From positions 1,178,001 to 1,242,000 of the forward strand of contig NZ_SCKT01000001.1 in NCBI RefSeq assembly GCF_014155765.1: a DNA stretch of 64,000 nt, written 5' to 3'. Positions 49,639-59,185 of this stretch are shown here, piece after piece. The notes below the pieces were generated by a model, which saw only the letters and a program-made list of their open reading frames with translations, searched no databases and had not been told where the DNA came from. Source of the DNA: Pantoea dispersa (GTDB lineage: Bacteria; Pseudomonadota; Gammaproteobacteria; Enterobacterales; Enterobacteriaceae). Made by a program: the position numbers and the translations under genes. Positions within the stretch are counted from its first letter, which is position 1, and each line of letters opens with the position of its first letter.

Positions 49639-49881
49639 ATGCCGAAAAAAGCCGAAGCGCCCGTGAGTTTTGAAAACGCACTGCAGCAGCTGGAACAAAT
49701 TGTCAGCCGTCTGGAGAGTGGCGAACTGCCGCTGGAAGAGGCGCTGAATGAATTCGAGCGCGGCGTACAGCTGGCACGCAGCGGCCAGCAAACCCTGCAG
49801 GCGGCGGAACAGCGCGTGCAGATTCTGCTGAGCGACGACAAAGATGCCCCGCTCACCCCTTTCACGCCGGAAAATGAGTAA
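49639..49881 (+). CDS. xseB: Exodeoxyribonuclease VII small subunit
   Basis: An 80-residue helical-hairpin protein ([27 protein letters not shown]) that binds XseA. An in-frame ATG at 49576 is rejected because the family starts MPKK. It opens the xseB-ispA-dxs-yajO series; its stop overlaps the ispA start (TAATG). Confidence 0.96.
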   Translation: MPKKAEAPVSFENALQQLEQIVSRLESGELPLEEALNEFERGVQLARSGQQTLQAAEQRVQILLSDDKDAPLTPFTPENE

Positions 49882-50780
49882 TGGATTTCGTGCAACTGCA
49901 GCGCGCCTACCATGAGCGCGTGAACCAGGCGTTGACGCGCTTAATAGATCCACTTCCTTTTCAGAGTTCTCCTCTGGTGAACGCCATGCAATATGGGGCA
50001 CTATTAGGCGGTAAGCGCCTGCGCCCGTTTCTGGTGTATGCCACTGGCGAGATGCTGCGCGCCGAGGCGGCCAGCCTGGATGCCCCCGCCGCAGCGGTGG
50101 AGTGCATTCACGCTTACTCATTGATTCATGATGACCTGCCGGCGATGGACGACGATGCGTTACGTCGCGGGCAGCCAACCTGCCATATCAAATATGGCGA
50201 AGACACGGCGATTCTGGCCGGCGATGCCCTGCAAACCCTGGCGTTTACCATTCTTGCGGACCAGCCGATGCCCGGCGTAAGCCCGCAGGATCGCATTGCC
50301 ATGATTTCCGAACTGGCGCAGGCCAGCGGCGTGGCCGGCATGTGCGGTGGCCAGGCGCTGGATTTAGCCGCCGAAGGCCAATCCGTGGACCTGAACCAGC
50401 TGGAGCAGATCCATCGCCATAAAACCGGCGCGCTGATCCGCGCCGCCGTGCGTCTCGGCGCCCTCACTGCGGGTGCCGCGGGCCGCGATGCGCTGCCGCA
50501 GCTGGATATCTACGCCAACGCCATCGGACTGGCGTTTCAGGTGCAGGATGACATCCTTGATGTGGTCGGCGATACCGCCGTTCTGGGCAAAACCCAGGGA
50601 GCCGATCAGGCGCTGGGGAAAAGTACTTACCCGGCGCTGCTGGGACTGGATAACGCGCGGGCCAAAGCGCAGGATCTCTATCGCGAAGCACTGGGCGCGC
50701 TGGAGGTGCTGGCGGCACAGTCGTATGACACGTCCGCTCTGCAGGCGCTGGCCAGCTTTATAATTGAACGCGATAAATAA
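49881..50780 (+). CDS. ispA: Farnesyl diphosphate synthase (geranyltranstransferase)
   Basis: A 299-residue trans-prenyl synthase condensing IPP with DMAPP and GPP. The first Asp-rich motif [10 protein letters not shown] and the second FQVQDDILD are intact, and GGKRLRP binds the pyrophosphate. Coupled to xseB by TAATG and followed by dxs after 19 bases, linking isoprenoid start and elongation enzymes. Confidence 0.97.
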   Translation: MDFVQLQRAYHERVNQALTRLIDPLPFQSSPLVNAMQYGALLGGKRLRPFLVYATGEMLRAEAASLDAPAAAVECIHAYSLIHDDLPAMDDDALRRGQPTCHIKYGEDTAILAGDALQTLAFTILADQPMPGVSPQDRIAMISELAQASGVAGMCGGQALDLAAEGQSVDLNQLEQIHRHKTGALIRAAVRLGALTAGAAGRDALPQLDIYANAIGLAFQVQDDILDVVGDTAVLGKTQGADQALGKSTYPALLGLDNARAKAQDLYREALGALEVLAAQSYDTSALQALASFIIERDK

Positions 50781-50799
50781 CTTATATAATGAGTCTCTG

Positions 50800-52665
50800 A
50801 TGAGTTTTGATATTGCAAAATACCCGACACTGGCGTTAGCAGGCACGGTTCAGGAATTACGTTTACTGCCTAAAGAAAAACTTCCGGACCTGTGCGACGA
50901 GCTGCGTCAGTATCTGCTGGACAGCGTGAGCCGCTCGTCCGGCCACTTTGCTTCGGGTCTGGGCGTCGTCGAGCTGACCGTCGCGTTGCATTATGTGTAT
51001 AACACCCCGTTTGATCATCTGGTGTGGGACGTCGGCCATCAGGCCTATCCGCACAAGATTCTGACCGGCCGCCGCGACCGTATCGGCACTATCCGTCAGA
51101 AAAATGGCCTGCACCCGTTCCCGTGGCGCGGCGAAAGCGAATATGACGTGCTGAGCGTGGGCCACTCGTCGACGTCCATCAGCGCCGGTCTCGGCATGGC
51201 CGTGGCCGCCGAACGCGAAGGCAAAGGTCGCCGCACCGCCTGTATTATTGGCGACGGCGCGATTACCGCGGGCATGGCGTTTGAAGCCATGAACCACGCC
51301 GGTGATATCAAGCCGGACATGCTGGTGATCCTCAACGACAACGAGATGTCGATCTCTGAGAACGTGGGCGCGCTGAACAATCGCCTGGCGCAGATTCTCT
51401 CGGGGAAAACCTATTCACGCCTGCGCGAAGGCGGCAAGCGCGTGCTGGGCGGGCTGCCGCCGATCAAAGAGCTGGTGAAGCGCACCGAAGAGCACCTGAA
51501 AGGCATGGTGGTGCCGGGCACGCTGTTTGAGGAGCTGGGCTTTAACTATATCGGTCCGGTCGACGGTCACGATGTGCTGACGCTGGTCAGTACGCTGAAG
51601 AATATGCGCGATCTGAAAGGGCCGCAGTTCCTGCACATCATGACCAAAAAGGGCAAGGGCTACGCGCCGGCGGAAGAAGATCCGATCACCTGGCACGCGG
51701 TGCCAAAATTCGATCCGGCCAGCGGCTCGCTGCCGAAAAGCGCGCCGGGCCTGCCGAGCTACTCGAAAATTTTTGGTAACTGGCTGAGCGAGATGGCCGC
51801 CGACGATGCGCGGCTGATGGCGGTGACGCCGGCCATGCGCGAAGGCTCCGGCATGGTGAGCTACTCGCGTGATTATCCGCAGCAGTATTTTGACGTGGCG
51901 ATCGCCGAGCAGCATGCGGTGACGTTCGCCGCAGGCATGGCCATCGGCGGTTACAAGCCGGTGGTGGCGATTTACTCCACCTTCCTGCAGCGCGCCTACG
52001 ATCAGGTGATTCACGACGTGGCAATTCAGCAATTGCCGGTACTGTTTGCTATCGATCGCGGCGGTATCGTGGGTGCCGACGGCCAGACGCACCAGGGGGC
52101 GTTTGATATCGCCTATCTGCGCTGCGTGCCGGGCATGGTGATCATGACGCCAAGCGATGAAAACGAGTGCCGTCAGATGCTTTACACCGGCTACCACTAT
52201 CAGGATGGCCCGAGCGCGGTGCGCTATCCGCGCGGCACCGGCACCGGCGCCACGCTGGAACCGCTGGCCAGCCTGCCGCTTGGCAAAGGGGTCATCCGGC
52301 GTCGCGGCGAGCAGCTGGCCATCCTCAACTTTGGTACTCTGCTGCCGGAAGCGCAGGCCGCCGCCGAGGCGCTCAACGCCACGCTGGTCGACATGCGCTT
52401 TGTTAAGCCGCTGGATGAAGCCCTGATTAGCGAACTGGCGGCCAGCCACGACGCGCTGATTACGCTGGAAGAAGGCGCGATCAAAGGCGGTGCCGGCAGC
52501 GGCGTCAATGAATACGTGATGGCGAAACGCCTGCGCGTGCCGGTGCTTAACCTCGGCCTGCCGGATGAGTTCATTCCGCAGGGGACGCAGGAAGAAGTGC
52601 GTCAGGATTATCAGCTGGACGCCGCAGGCATCCAGCAGCAAATCGCCGCCTGGCTGGCGCAGTAA
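50800..52665 (+). CDS. dxs: 1-deoxy-D-xylulose-5-phosphate synthase
   Basis: A 621-residue thiamin-diphosphate enzyme, first step of the MEP isoprenoid pathway (pyruvate plus glyceraldehyde 3-phosphate). Visible: [10 protein letters not shown] with catalytic-region His, the ThDP/Mg motif [18 protein letters not shown] and the activating Glu in [13 protein letters not shown]. An open frame from 50764 is longer, but [13 protein letters not shown] is the family start. Confidence 0.98.
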   Translation: MSFDIAKYPTLALAGTVQELRLLPKEKLPDLCDELRQYLLDSVSRSSGHFASGLGVVELTVALHYVYNTPFDHLVWDVGHQAYPHKILTGRRDRIGTIRQKNGLHPFPWRGESEYDVLSVGHSSTSISAGLGMAVAAEREGKGRRTACIIGDGAITAGMAFEAMNHAGDIKPDMLVILNDNEMSISENVGALNNRLAQILSGKTYSRLREGGKRVLGGLPPIKELVKRTEEHLKGMVVPGTLFEELGFNYIGPVDGHDVLTLVSTLKNMRDLKGPQFLHIMTKKGKGYAPAEEDPITWHAVPKFDPASGSLPKSAPGLPSYSKIFGNWLSEMAADDARLMAVTPAMREGSGMVSYSRDYPQQYFDVAIAEQHAVTFAAGMAIGGYKPVVAIYSTFLQRAYDQVIHDVAIQQLPVLFAIDRGGIVGADGQTHQGAFDIAYLRCVPGMVIMTPSDENECRQMLYTGYHYQDGPSAVRYPRGTGTGATLEPLASLPLGKGVIRRRGEQLAILNFGTLLPEAQAAAEALNATLVDMRFVKPLDEALISELAASHDALITLEEGAIKGGAGSGVNEYVMAKRLRVPVLNLGLPDEFIPQGTQEEVRQDYQLDAAGIQQQIAAWLAQ

Positions 52666-52677
52666 CCGCCCTTCCCC

Positions 52678-52727
52678 GCTCCTGCTGCTATGCTTGAGGG
52701 TAAAACCCCACGCATAAGAGCAGGAGC
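52678..52727 (+). promoter_or_regulatory. Leader hairpin sequestering the yajO ribosome-binding site
   Basis: Outer stem of 9 bp (52678-52686 with 52719-52727), then 5 bp (52689-52693 with 52712-52716) and 3 bp (52698-52700 with 52706-52708). The right outer arm contains the aggag ribosome site of yajO, 5 bases before its ATG. No T run follows, so a translational control role is more likely than termination. Function is inferred. Confidence 0.6.
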
Positions 52728-52732
52728 CCTTC

Positions 52733-53707
52733 ATGAAAACCGTTCGTTTAGGCCAGACCGATCTGCAGGTTTCACGTCTCTGTTTAGGCTGTATGACCTA
52801 TGGCGATCCGCTGCGCGGTAATCACGCCTGGACGCTGCCGGAAGAGAGCAGCCGACCGCTGATTAAGCAGGCGCTGGACGCGGGCATCAACTTCTTCGAC
52901 ACCGCTAACAGCTACTCCGACGGCAGCAGTGAGGAGATCCTCGGCCGCGCGCTCAAAGATTACGCGCAGCGCGATCGGGTGGTGGTGGCGACTAAAGTCT
53001 ACTTTCCGCTGAGCAACCTGTCGCAGGGGCTGTCGCGCACCAATATTCTGCAGTCGATTGATGACAGCCTGACGCGGCTTGGCATGGAGTATGTCGATCT
53101 GCTGCAGATTCATCGCTGGGATTACGCCACGCCGATTGAAGAGACGCTGGAAGCGCTCGATCAGGTAGTGCGGTCAGGCAAAGCGCGTTACATCGGGGCT
53201 TCCTCGATGCATGCCACACAGTTTGCGCAGGCGCTGCAGTTACAGCAGCAGCATGGCTGGGCGCGTTTTGTCAGTATGCAGGATCAGTACAACCTGATTC
53301 AGCGCGAAGAAGAGAAAGAGATGCATCCGCTGTGCCAGCGCGAAGGCATCGCGGTGATGCCGTGGAGCCCGCTGGCGCGCGGTAAGCTGACGCGTCCGTG
53401 GGGAGAAACCACTGCGCGTTCGGTGTCGGATAACGTGATGGAAAAACTCTATACCGGCACCGAAGAGAATGACGCGGCGATTGCGCAACGGCTGGCAACG
53501 GTGGCTGCGGACAAAGGCGTAACGCGCGCGCAGGTGGCGCTGGCATGGCTGCTGCATAAGCCGGTGGTTACCGCGCCAATTATTGGTGCCTCGCGCGAGC
53601 AGCAGTTTGCCGAGCTGGTGAAAGCCGTAGACGTGGAGCTGAGTTCAACCGATATCGCCGAGCTGGAGAGCGTCTACCAACCGCATCCGGTGGTGGGATT
53701 CGAGTAA
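52733..53707 (+). CDS. yajO: Aldo-keto reductase YajO
   Basis: A 324-residue aldo-keto reductase with the catalytic tetrad Asp and Tyr in FFDTANSYSDG, Lys in VATKVYF and His in LLQIHRWD. E. coli YajO has been linked to thiamin-related 1-deoxyxylulose metabolism, in line with its position after dxs, but the substrate is not certain. Convergent with pgpA. Confidence 0.93.
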   Translation: MKTVRLGQTDLQVSRLCLGCMTYGDPLRGNHAWTLPEESSRPLIKQALDAGINFFDTANSYSDGSSEEILGRALKDYAQRDRVVVATKVYFPLSNLSQGLSRTNILQSIDDSLTRLGMEYVDLLQIHRWDYATPIEETLEALDQVVRSGKARYIGASSMHATQFAQALQLQQQHGWARFVSMQDQYNLIQREEEKEMHPLCQREGIAVMPWSPLARGKLTRPWGETTARSVSDNVMEKLYTGTEENDAAIAQRLATVAADKGVTRAQVALAWLLHKPVVTAPIIGASREQQFAELVKAVDVELSSTDIAELESVYQPHPVVGFE

Positions 53708-53715
53708 CGGTCCAG

Positions 53716-53740
53716 TCAGGTCGCCTTCAGGGCGACCTGA
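53716..53740. terminator. Hairpin downstream of yajO
   Basis: A perfect 10-bp stem (53716-53725 with 53731-53740) with 5-base loop nine bases after the yajO stop. No T run, so termination is probable but not certain. Confidence 0.6.
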
Positions 53741-53751
53741 TGTCACAGGCA

Positions 53752-53855
53752 GCGCATGCATGGCGACCTGCCTGCGGGCTACGCATTCCTGGCGATCTGC
53801 CTGCGGCAACGCATTCATGGCAACGCTTTCTGTAGGGTGCGCATTCATGCGCACC
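53752..53855. repeat. Decayed tandem repeat with terminal hairpin between yajO and pgpA
   Basis: Imperfect units starting near 53752, 53781, 53809 and 53837 share the core ACGCATTC.TGGC and, in the first two, CTGCCTGCGG. The spacing is 28-30 bp. The last unit is the hairpin GGTGCGCA-TTCA-TGCGCACC (53836-53855), which matches the copy at 47883-47902. Confidence 0.75.
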
Positions 53856-53862
53856 TGGTGCA

Positions 53863-54363
53863 TTAAAGCACCAGCCCCAGGCCATACAAAATCGCCGCTG
53901 AAATGACCCCGGCGATAATGTCATCGACCATAATGCCCATGCCGCCGTGCACGTTACGGTCGAACCAGCGAATCGGCCACGGCTTCCACATATCGAAAAT
54001 ACGGAAAATCACAAAGCCGGCGAGCACCCATTGCCAGCTCATCGCCGGTATCGCCATCAGCGTAATCCACATGCCGATGAATTCATCCCACACGATGCTG
54101 CCATGGTCGTGCACACCCATATCACGCGCGGTGCGGTGACACAGGTAGACACCCACGCTGATGCCAATCAGCACCAGCAGCGAATACAACTGCAGCGGCA
54201 GCAGCGTCATCAGCCACCAGAAGGGAATAGCGGCAATTGAACCGGCGGTGCCGGGCATAATCGGGCTCAGGCCGCTGCCAAAACCGGTCGCCAGCAGGTG
54301 CCACGGATTGGCCATGCGCAGACGGCTTTTGGCCACATCTTTATTTAGCGTCAAAGTGATCAA
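53863..54363 (-). CDS. pgpA: Phosphatidylglycerophosphatase A
   Basis: A 166-residue membrane phosphatase with about four helices that dephosphorylates phosphatidylglycerol phosphate. Conserved blocks: [35 protein letters not shown], and [15 protein letters not shown]. The start overlaps thiL by 23 bases. The C-terminus is a few residues shorter than in E. coli (172). Confidence 0.96.
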   Translation of the reverse strand: MITLTLNKDVAKSRLRMANPWHLLATGFGSGLSPIMPGTAGSIAAIPFWWLMTLLPLQLYSLLVLIGISVGVYLCHRTARDMGVHDHGSIVWDEFIGMWITLMAIPAMSWQWVLAGFVIFRIFDMWKPWPIRWFDRNVHGGMGIMVDDIIAGVISAAILYGLGLVL

Positions 54364-55318
54364 ATCCCTTGTGATGGAAACTGCGCGGCTTGCCGTTCTC
54401 CAGCAGCGTCAACCCTTCTGCTTCCGGCGCGATCTGGCCGATGCAGGTATACGCCACGCCAAGATGCCCCAGCGCCACATCCAGCGCACCACGATTGACT
54501 TCCGGCACGGTAAAGCACAGCTCATAATCCTCACCCCCGCTCAGCGCCCAGCGCAACACCTGTTCCGGCTCGAAGTGATCGCGCAACGCAGCCGACAGCG
54601 GCAGCGCATCCAGATTGATGCGGGCACCGACGCGGCTGGCGGTGAGAATGTGGCCGAGATCGGAGATCAGGCCATCGGACAGATCGATGGCTGACGTCGC
54701 CAGATTACGCAGCGCCTGGCCCTGCAGCACGCGCGGCATCGGGCGCAGATGACGCTTGATTAGCACTTCATGCACCGCCGGATCGTTCAGGCGATGATGG
54801 TGCTGCAGCAGCGACAGGCCGGCAGCGCTGTCGCCCAGCGTGCCGGTGACAAAAATCCAGTCACCCGGTTTGGCCCCGGCGCGCTTCAGCGCACGGCCCG
54901 CCGGCACCAGGCCATGAATGCCCAGCGTCAGGCTGAGCGGCCCGCGCGTGGTATCGCCGCCGATCAGCTGCATATCGTAATAATCCAGCAGCTCAAACAG
55001 GCTGTCGCTGAACGCCGCCAGCCACGGCTCATCCACTTCGGGCAGGGTTAACGCCAGCGTTAACCATGCCGGATCGGCGCCCATCGCCGCCAAGTCGCTC
55101 AGGTTAACCGCCAGCGCTTTGTAACCGAGATCGGCCGGATGGATATCACGTAAGAAATGCACGCCCGCCACCAGCGTATCGGTGCTGATGGCCAGCGTCT
55201 GTTTTTCCGGCACGTTAAGTAACGCGCAGTCGTCACCAATTCCCTTCTCCACATCGCGGCGGGAGCTGGTGACGCGGTTAAAATAACGTGCGATCAGTTC
55301 GAATTCACCACAGGACAT
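54341..55318 (-). CDS. thiL: Thiamin-monophosphate kinase
   Basis: A 325-residue PurM-like kinase phosphorylating thiamin monophosphate to the active diphosphate, cofactor of Dxs encoded nearby. GIGDDCALL near the N-terminus, [24 protein letters not shown] and [10 protein letters not shown] carry the Mg/ATP-binding acidic residues. It starts 46 bases after nusB but a strong terminator stands between them. Confidence 0.96.
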   Translation of the reverse strand: MSCGEFELIARYFNRVTSSRRDVEKGIGDDCALLNVPEKQTLAISTDTLVAGVHFLRDIHPADLGYKALAVNLSDLAAMGADPAWLTLALTLPEVDEPWLAAFSDSLFELLDYYDMQLIGGDTTRGPLSLTLGIHGLVPAGRALKRAGAKPGDWIFVTGTLGDSAAGLSLLQHHHRLNDPAVHEVLIKRHLRPMPRVLQGQALRNLATSAIDLSDGLISDLGHILTASRVGARINLDALPLSAALRDHFEPEQVLRWALSGGEDYELCFTVPEVNRGALDVALGHLGVAYTCIGQIAPEAEGLTLLENGKPRSFHHKGFDHFDAK

Positions 55319-55334
55319 AAGTCAGGTCTCAATG

Positions 55335-55360
55335 AAAAAAGGCCGGTGAGCCGGCCTTTT
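55335..55360 (-). terminator. nusB terminator
   Basis: A 10-bp stem (55337-55346 with 55351-55360) with 4-base loop and a T run in the minus direction, just after the nusB stop and before thiL. Confidence 0.9.
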
Positions 55361-55364
55361 GCAC

Positions 55365-55784
55365 TTATTTTTTGTTCGGTCGAATTTGCGGAGCGGCTTT
55401 ATCCAGCACGCCGTTAACAAATTTATGGCTGTCTTCAGCACCAAACACTTTAGCCAGTTCGATACCTTCGTTGATCGCCACTTTGTACGGCACATCGTCA
55501 CGCTTGCTCAGTTCATAGAGCGAAATGCGCAGGATGGCTTTTTCTACCTGGCCCAGCTCTTCCAGCTGGCGCGACAGGTAAGGCTTCATCAGGCCGTCCA
55601 GGAACGCGCTGTTGGTCGCCACACCGGCCAGCAGTTCGCGGAAATAGCTAATATCGACGTCTTTGACGTCTTGTTCCGCCAGAAACTGGTATTCCACATC
55701 GGCAATGTCGTTGTTAGACAACTGCCAGGAGTAAAGCGCCTGGACAGCGCACTCACGGGCGCGACGACGAGCAGCAGGTTTCAC
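55365..55784 (-). CDS. nusB: Transcription antitermination protein NusB
   Basis: A 139-residue all-helical protein, same length as E. coli NusB ([50 protein letters not shown]). With NusE (S10) it binds boxA RNA in rRNA antitermination. It follows ribH after 19 bases as in E. coli. Confidence 0.97.
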   Translation of the reverse strand: MKPAARRRARECAVQALYSWQLSNNDIADVEYQFLAEQDVKDVDISYFRELLAGVATNSAFLDGLMKPYLSRQLEELGQVEKAILRISLYELSKRDDVPYKVAINEGIELAKVFGAEDSHKFVNGVLDKAAPQIRPNKK

Positions 55785-55803
55785 AAAATTCCCCTTACAA
55801 AAA

Positions 55804-56274
55804 TCAGGCTTTGATGGCTTTCAATACGTTAATCATTTCAAGTGCGGTCAGGGCCGCTTCGGCGCCTTTGTTACCCGCTTTGGTGCCGGCGCGTTCAATC
55901 GCCTGCTCGATGTTTTCGGTGGTCAGGACGCCGAAGGTCACCGGAATTTCGCTGTTCATCGCTACGTGAGCGATGCCGGAGCTGGCTTCACCCGCCACGT
56001 ATTCGAAGTGTGCGGTACCGCCACGGATCACCGTGCCCAGTGCAACGATCGCGTCGTGCTTGCCGGTTTTCGCCAGGGCGCGTGCCGCCAGCGGCAGCTC
56101 GTAAGCGCCCGGTACCCAGACCACGGTGATGTTTTCCGCTTTGACCTGGCCAATACGCTTCAGCGCGTCAACTGCACCGTCCAGCAGGCTGTCATTGATG
56201 AAATTGTTAAAACGCGCGATTACGATGGCAATCTTGGCATCAGGCGTGGCAACAGCAGCTTCGATAACTTTCAT
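55804..56274 (-). CDS. ribH: 6,7-dimethyl-8-ribityllumazine synthase
   Basis: A 156-residue lumazine synthase (called ribE in E. coli K-12), making the penultimate riboflavin intermediate in an icosahedral shell. Conserved [27 protein letters not shown], and [14 protein letters not shown] (substrate and catalytic His region). It lies between ribD and nusB. Confidence 0.97.
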   Translation of the reverse strand: MKVIEAAVATPDAKIAIVIARFNNFINDSLLDGAVDALKRIGQVKAENITVVWVPGAYELPLAARALAKTGKHDAIVALGTVIRGGTAHFEYVAGEASSGIAHVAMNSEIPVTFGVLTTENIEQAIERAGTKAGNKGAEAALTALEMINVLKAIKA

Positions 56275-56367
56275 ACATATCCTTTGGGTGTTTGTTTTAT
56301 GGCCCCGCAGAAGGGGGCGGATTCTATCATACTCTTCGGCAACGCGCTCAGGCTTTTCCGTGCATGC

Positions 56368-57471
56368 TCAGCGCGGTGTCAGGGTCAGCCGTAAATCGTC
56401 GCCAACCTGACGCACGTCGCTAAAATTCAGCGCTGGCGCATCGGCCAGCGTTTCCAGTCCCGGCAGCGCACACAGGCCGCGCGCGGCATTACCCAGCAGT
56501 TTCGGCGCCAGATAAACGATCAGTTCATCCACCAGGCCGGCCTGCAGCAGCGCACCGGCCAGACCGGCACCGGCCTCAACCCACACGCTGTTGATCTGAC
56601 GCTGACCGAGCAGCATCATCATCGCCACCAGATCGAGCTGCTCACCGCGCGGCGGCACCTCTATCTGACTCACGCCCGGCGGCCAGCTTTGTGCATCAGC
56701 CTCCGTGCGCATCAGCCAGGTTTCGCCGGGCTGGGCGATCAAACGGTGCTGCGGCGTCACGCGCTGCTGGCTGTCGATCACCACCCGCACCGGCTGACGC
56801 AGCTGGCTCTCATCCAGCTGCTGGCGCACGGTCTCGCTCAGTTCATCCCAGCGCACCGTCAGCGACGGATTGTCCGCCAGCACGGTGGCACTGGTGGTAA
56901 GGATAGCTGAACTGCGGGCACGTAAACGTTGCACATCGCGCCTTGCCGCTGCGGAAGTGATCCACTGGCTTTCGCCGCTGGCCATGGCGGTACGGCCATC
57001 CAGCGAGGCACCCAGTTTGAGCTGAATCCACGGAAAACCGGTACGCATGCGTTTGAGAAAACCACGATTGAGCGCTTCCGCTTCGTTCATCATCAGGCCG
57101 TGACTCACGTCGATGCCGGCCTGCTGTAAACGATACAAGCCGCGCCCGGCCACCTGCGGATTAGGATCCTGCATCGCCGCGACCACCCGGCTGACGCCGG
57201 CAGCAATCAGCGCATCGCAGCACGGCGGCGTCCGACCGTGATGGCTGCAGGGTTCCAGCGTGACATATGCGGTCGCACCGCGTGCGTGGTCGCCCGCCAT
57301 GCGCAGCGCGTGCACTTCCGCGTGCGGTTCACCGGCGCGCTGATGCCAGCCTTCGCCCATGATCGCGCCGTCACGCACGATAACGCAGCCGACGTTAGGA
57401 TTCGGGGTGGTGGTATATTGTCCGCGCCGCGCCAGTTCCAGCGCGCGCGCCATGTAGTGCGCATCGGTCAT
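56368..57471 (-). CDS. ribD: Bifunctional riboflavin biosynthesis deaminase/reductase RibD
   Basis: A 367-residue two-domain enzyme, same length as E. coli. The N-terminal cytidine-deaminase-like domain has zinc ligands in PHAEVHAL and PCSHHGRTPPCCDAL; the C-terminal reductase domain begins near 145 (IQLKLGASLDGRTAM). It catalyses the second and third steps from GTP. It starts 3 bases after nrdR. Confidence 0.97.
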   Translation of the reverse strand: MTDAHYMARALELARRGQYTTTPNPNVGCVIVRDGAIMGEGWHQRAGEPHAEVHALRMAGDHARGATAYVTLEPCSHHGRTPPCCDALIAAGVSRVVAAMQDPNPQVAGRGLYRLQQAGIDVSHGLMMNEAEALNRGFLKRMRTGFPWIQLKLGASLDGRTAMASGESQWITSAAARRDVQRLRARSSAILTTSATVLADNPSLTVRWDELSETVRQQLDESQLRQPVRVVIDSQQRVTPQHRLIAQPGETWLMRTEADAQSWPPGVSQIEVPPRGEQLDLVAMMMLLGQRQINSVWVEAGAGLAGALLQAGLVDELIVYLAPKLLGNAARGLCALPGLETLADAPALNFSDVRQVGDDLRLTLTPR

Positions 57472-57474
57472 GGA

Positions 57475-57924
57475 TTAATCCTGTAAGCGGGCGATCTCTT
57501 CGCCAAAGTCACGAATATCTTCAAAACTGCGGTACACCGATGCGAAGCGAATATAAGCGACTTTATCCAGCTTCTTCAGCTCTTCCATCACCAGGTTACC
57601 AATCAGCTTGCTGGGAATTTCACGTTCGCCGGTGGCGCGCAGCTGGGTTTTGATGTGATTGACCGCGTTGTCGACGGCATCCGCGCTCACCGGACGCTTC
57701 TCCAGCGCCTTCATCATGCCGCTGGCCAGCTTATCTTCGTTAAAGGGTTCGCGCACGTCGTTGCTTTTCACCACGCGCGGCATTACCAGCTCGGCCACTT
57801 CAAAGGTGGTAAAACGCTCATGGCATACCAGGCACTGGCGGCGGCGGCGCACTGAGGAGCCCTCACTAACCAGACGTGAATCAATCACTTTGGTGTCCAC
57901 AGCGGAGCAGAATGGGCAATGCAT
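57475..57924 (-). CDS. nrdR: Transcriptional repressor NrdR
   Basis: A 149-residue regulator of ribonucleotide reductase genes: N-terminal zinc ribbon (CPFC ... CLVC within 1-34), then an ATP-cone (about 49-139, [22 protein letters not shown]). It senses dATP/ATP. First gene of the nrdR-ribD-ribH-nusB run; divergent from kbp. Confidence 0.97.
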   Translation of the reverse strand: MHCPFCSAVDTKVIDSRLVSEGSSVRRRRQCLVCHERFTTFEVAELVMPRVVKSNDVREPFNEDKLASGMMKALEKRPVSADAVDNAVNHIKTQLRATGEREIPSKLIGNLVMEELKKLDKVAYIRFASVYRSFEDIRDFGEEIARLQD

Positions 57925-58095
57925 GACGTTTCCTGTCGCGAGAATTGGGGGCAGATAGTGTAGCGCGTTCCCGGTTGCAACAAAATACAGGGCGCAGAAT
58001 CGCCACCTGGCTCACAGCGACGCCTGGCGGTTACAGCAAACCGTGAAAAGTTACTAAGCTTAGAGAGCCAATCCGGCTTAATGACAGGAGGATGT

Positions 58096-58533
58096 ATGGG
58101 TTTATTCAATTTCGTCAAAGAAGCGGGTGAAAAACTGTGGGATGCGGTGTCAGGCGGCGATGACCAGAGCAAAAAGCTGCAGGAGCACATTAATCAACTC
58201 GGCCTGCCCGACAGCGATAAAGTGAAAGTCGATGTCCAGGGCGATACCGTGAAGGTCAGCGGTGACGGTATCTCGCAGGAGCTGAAAGAGAAGATTCTGG
58301 TGGCGGCGGGTAACGTGGCCGGCATCACCAAAGTGGAAGATAACGTGACCACCAGTGACAGTGCTGCGCAGGCCGAATTCTACACGGTGAAAAAAGGCGA
58401 TACCCTGAGCGCTATCTCGAAGCAGGTGTACGGCACGCCGAACGAATACAACAAGATCTTTGAAGCGAACAAGCCAATGCTGACGCATCCTGATAAGATC
58501 TATCCCGGCCAGGTTTTACGTATCCCTAAATAA
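58096..58533 (+). CDS. kbp: Potassium-binding protein Kbp (YgaU), BON-LysM
   Basis: A 145-residue protein: BON domain (about 25-90) and C-terminal LysM domain ([19 protein letters not shown] ... [11 protein letters not shown]). It is very similar to E. coli Kbp/YgaU, a cytoplasmic potassium sensor. The ATG at 58096 follows aggagg and begins [18 protein letters not shown] like the family; a start five codons earlier is rejected. In E. coli the gene lies elsewhere; here it sits 15 bases before yajI and looks co-transcribed. Confidence 0.94.
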   Translation: MGLFNFVKEAGEKLWDAVSGGDDQSKKLQEHINQLGLPDSDKVKVDVQGDTVKVSGDGISQELKEKILVAAGNVAGITKVEDNVTTSDSAAQAEFYTVKKGDTLSAISKQVYGTPNEYNKIFEANKPMLTHPDKIYPGQVLRIPK

Positions 58534-58548
58534 CCGGAAGGACATTGC

Positions 58549-59121
58549 ATGACGTTCAGGATGATTTGGGTGCCGGCAGCGCTTGCTGCGCTGGTGCTCA
58601 GTGGTTGCAGCTCCACCCCCGCTTCACCTCAGGTCAAAGCGCTGCATCAGGAAGTGAGCCAGCTCAACCAGCAGATGCGCAAACTGACCAGTCAGGCCAG
58701 CGCGCTGGAGATTCAGGGGCAGCTCAACAGCCAGTCGACGCAGGGCGCATGGTTACTCCCGCAGGCGAATACGCCGGTAGAGCTGCAGACGCAGCTGGGT
58801 AAACTGCGCCTGTCGCTGTCGCACGTTGAGGGGGAAGCCAGCGGCAGCCGCGCTAACCTGAATATCAGTTCAACCGATGATAAGCCAGTGCCGGCACTCA
58901 GCGCCCGCGTGGTATGGGGCGAAATGGATCCCGCCAGCGGCAAGCCGCTGAACGCCGACAGCCTGAGCCAGACCATTACCGTGCCCGCCAGTCTGATGCC
59001 GCGCAGTTCGGTCAGCGTACCGCTGCGACTCAGCGGGCTGGCACCGGGTCAGCCCGGCTACGTGCGCGTGCATGATGTGCAGGCGGTGACGGACGCCAGC
59101 ACGGTCGTTGCAGGCCAGTAA
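58549..59121 (+). CDS. yajI: YajI-like lipoprotein (DUF3251)
   Basis: A 190-residue lipoprotein with lipobox VLSGC (Cys20), a helical segment rich in Gln/Leu heptads (VKALHQEVSQLNQQMRKLTS) and a C-terminal beta domain. It matches E. coli YajI in layout and genomic place (between nrdR and secF). Function unknown. It ends with a bidirectional terminator shared with secF. Confidence 0.85.
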   Translation: MTFRMIWVPAALAALVLSGCSSTPASPQVKALHQEVSQLNQQMRKLTSQASALEIQGQLNSQSTQGAWLLPQANTPVELQTQLGKLRLSLSHVEGEASGSRANLNISSTDDKPVPALSARVVWGEMDPASGKPLNADSLSQTITVPASLMPRSSVSVPLRLSGLAPGQPGYVRVHDVQAVTDASTVVAGQ

Positions 59122-59137
59122 TTCTGGCGTCAGGCAT

Positions 59138-59172
59138 AAAAAAACGGGCTGCACTCAGGCAGCCCGTTTCAT
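59138..59172. terminator. Bidirectional terminator between yajI and secF
   Basis: An 11-bp stem (59142-59152 with 59159-59169) with 6-base loop and A/T runs at both sides, between convergent genes. Confidence 0.88.
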
Positions 59173-59185
59173 TTCTCCGGCACAA

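Noticed and set aside
51415-52734. Antisense frame of 439 codons inside dxs
   Set aside because: Composition-driven shadow of dxs, with no start signal and no recognisable domain.
53752-53855. Possible mini CRISPR array
   Set aside because: Units follow each other with no spacers, are strongly diverged, and no cas gene is present.
53645-53863. Minus-strand open frame of 72 codons rich in repeated MNALPQAD-like motifs
   Set aside because: It is the translation of the tandem intergenic repeat between yajO and pgpA; it has no ribosome site and overlaps the end of yajO.
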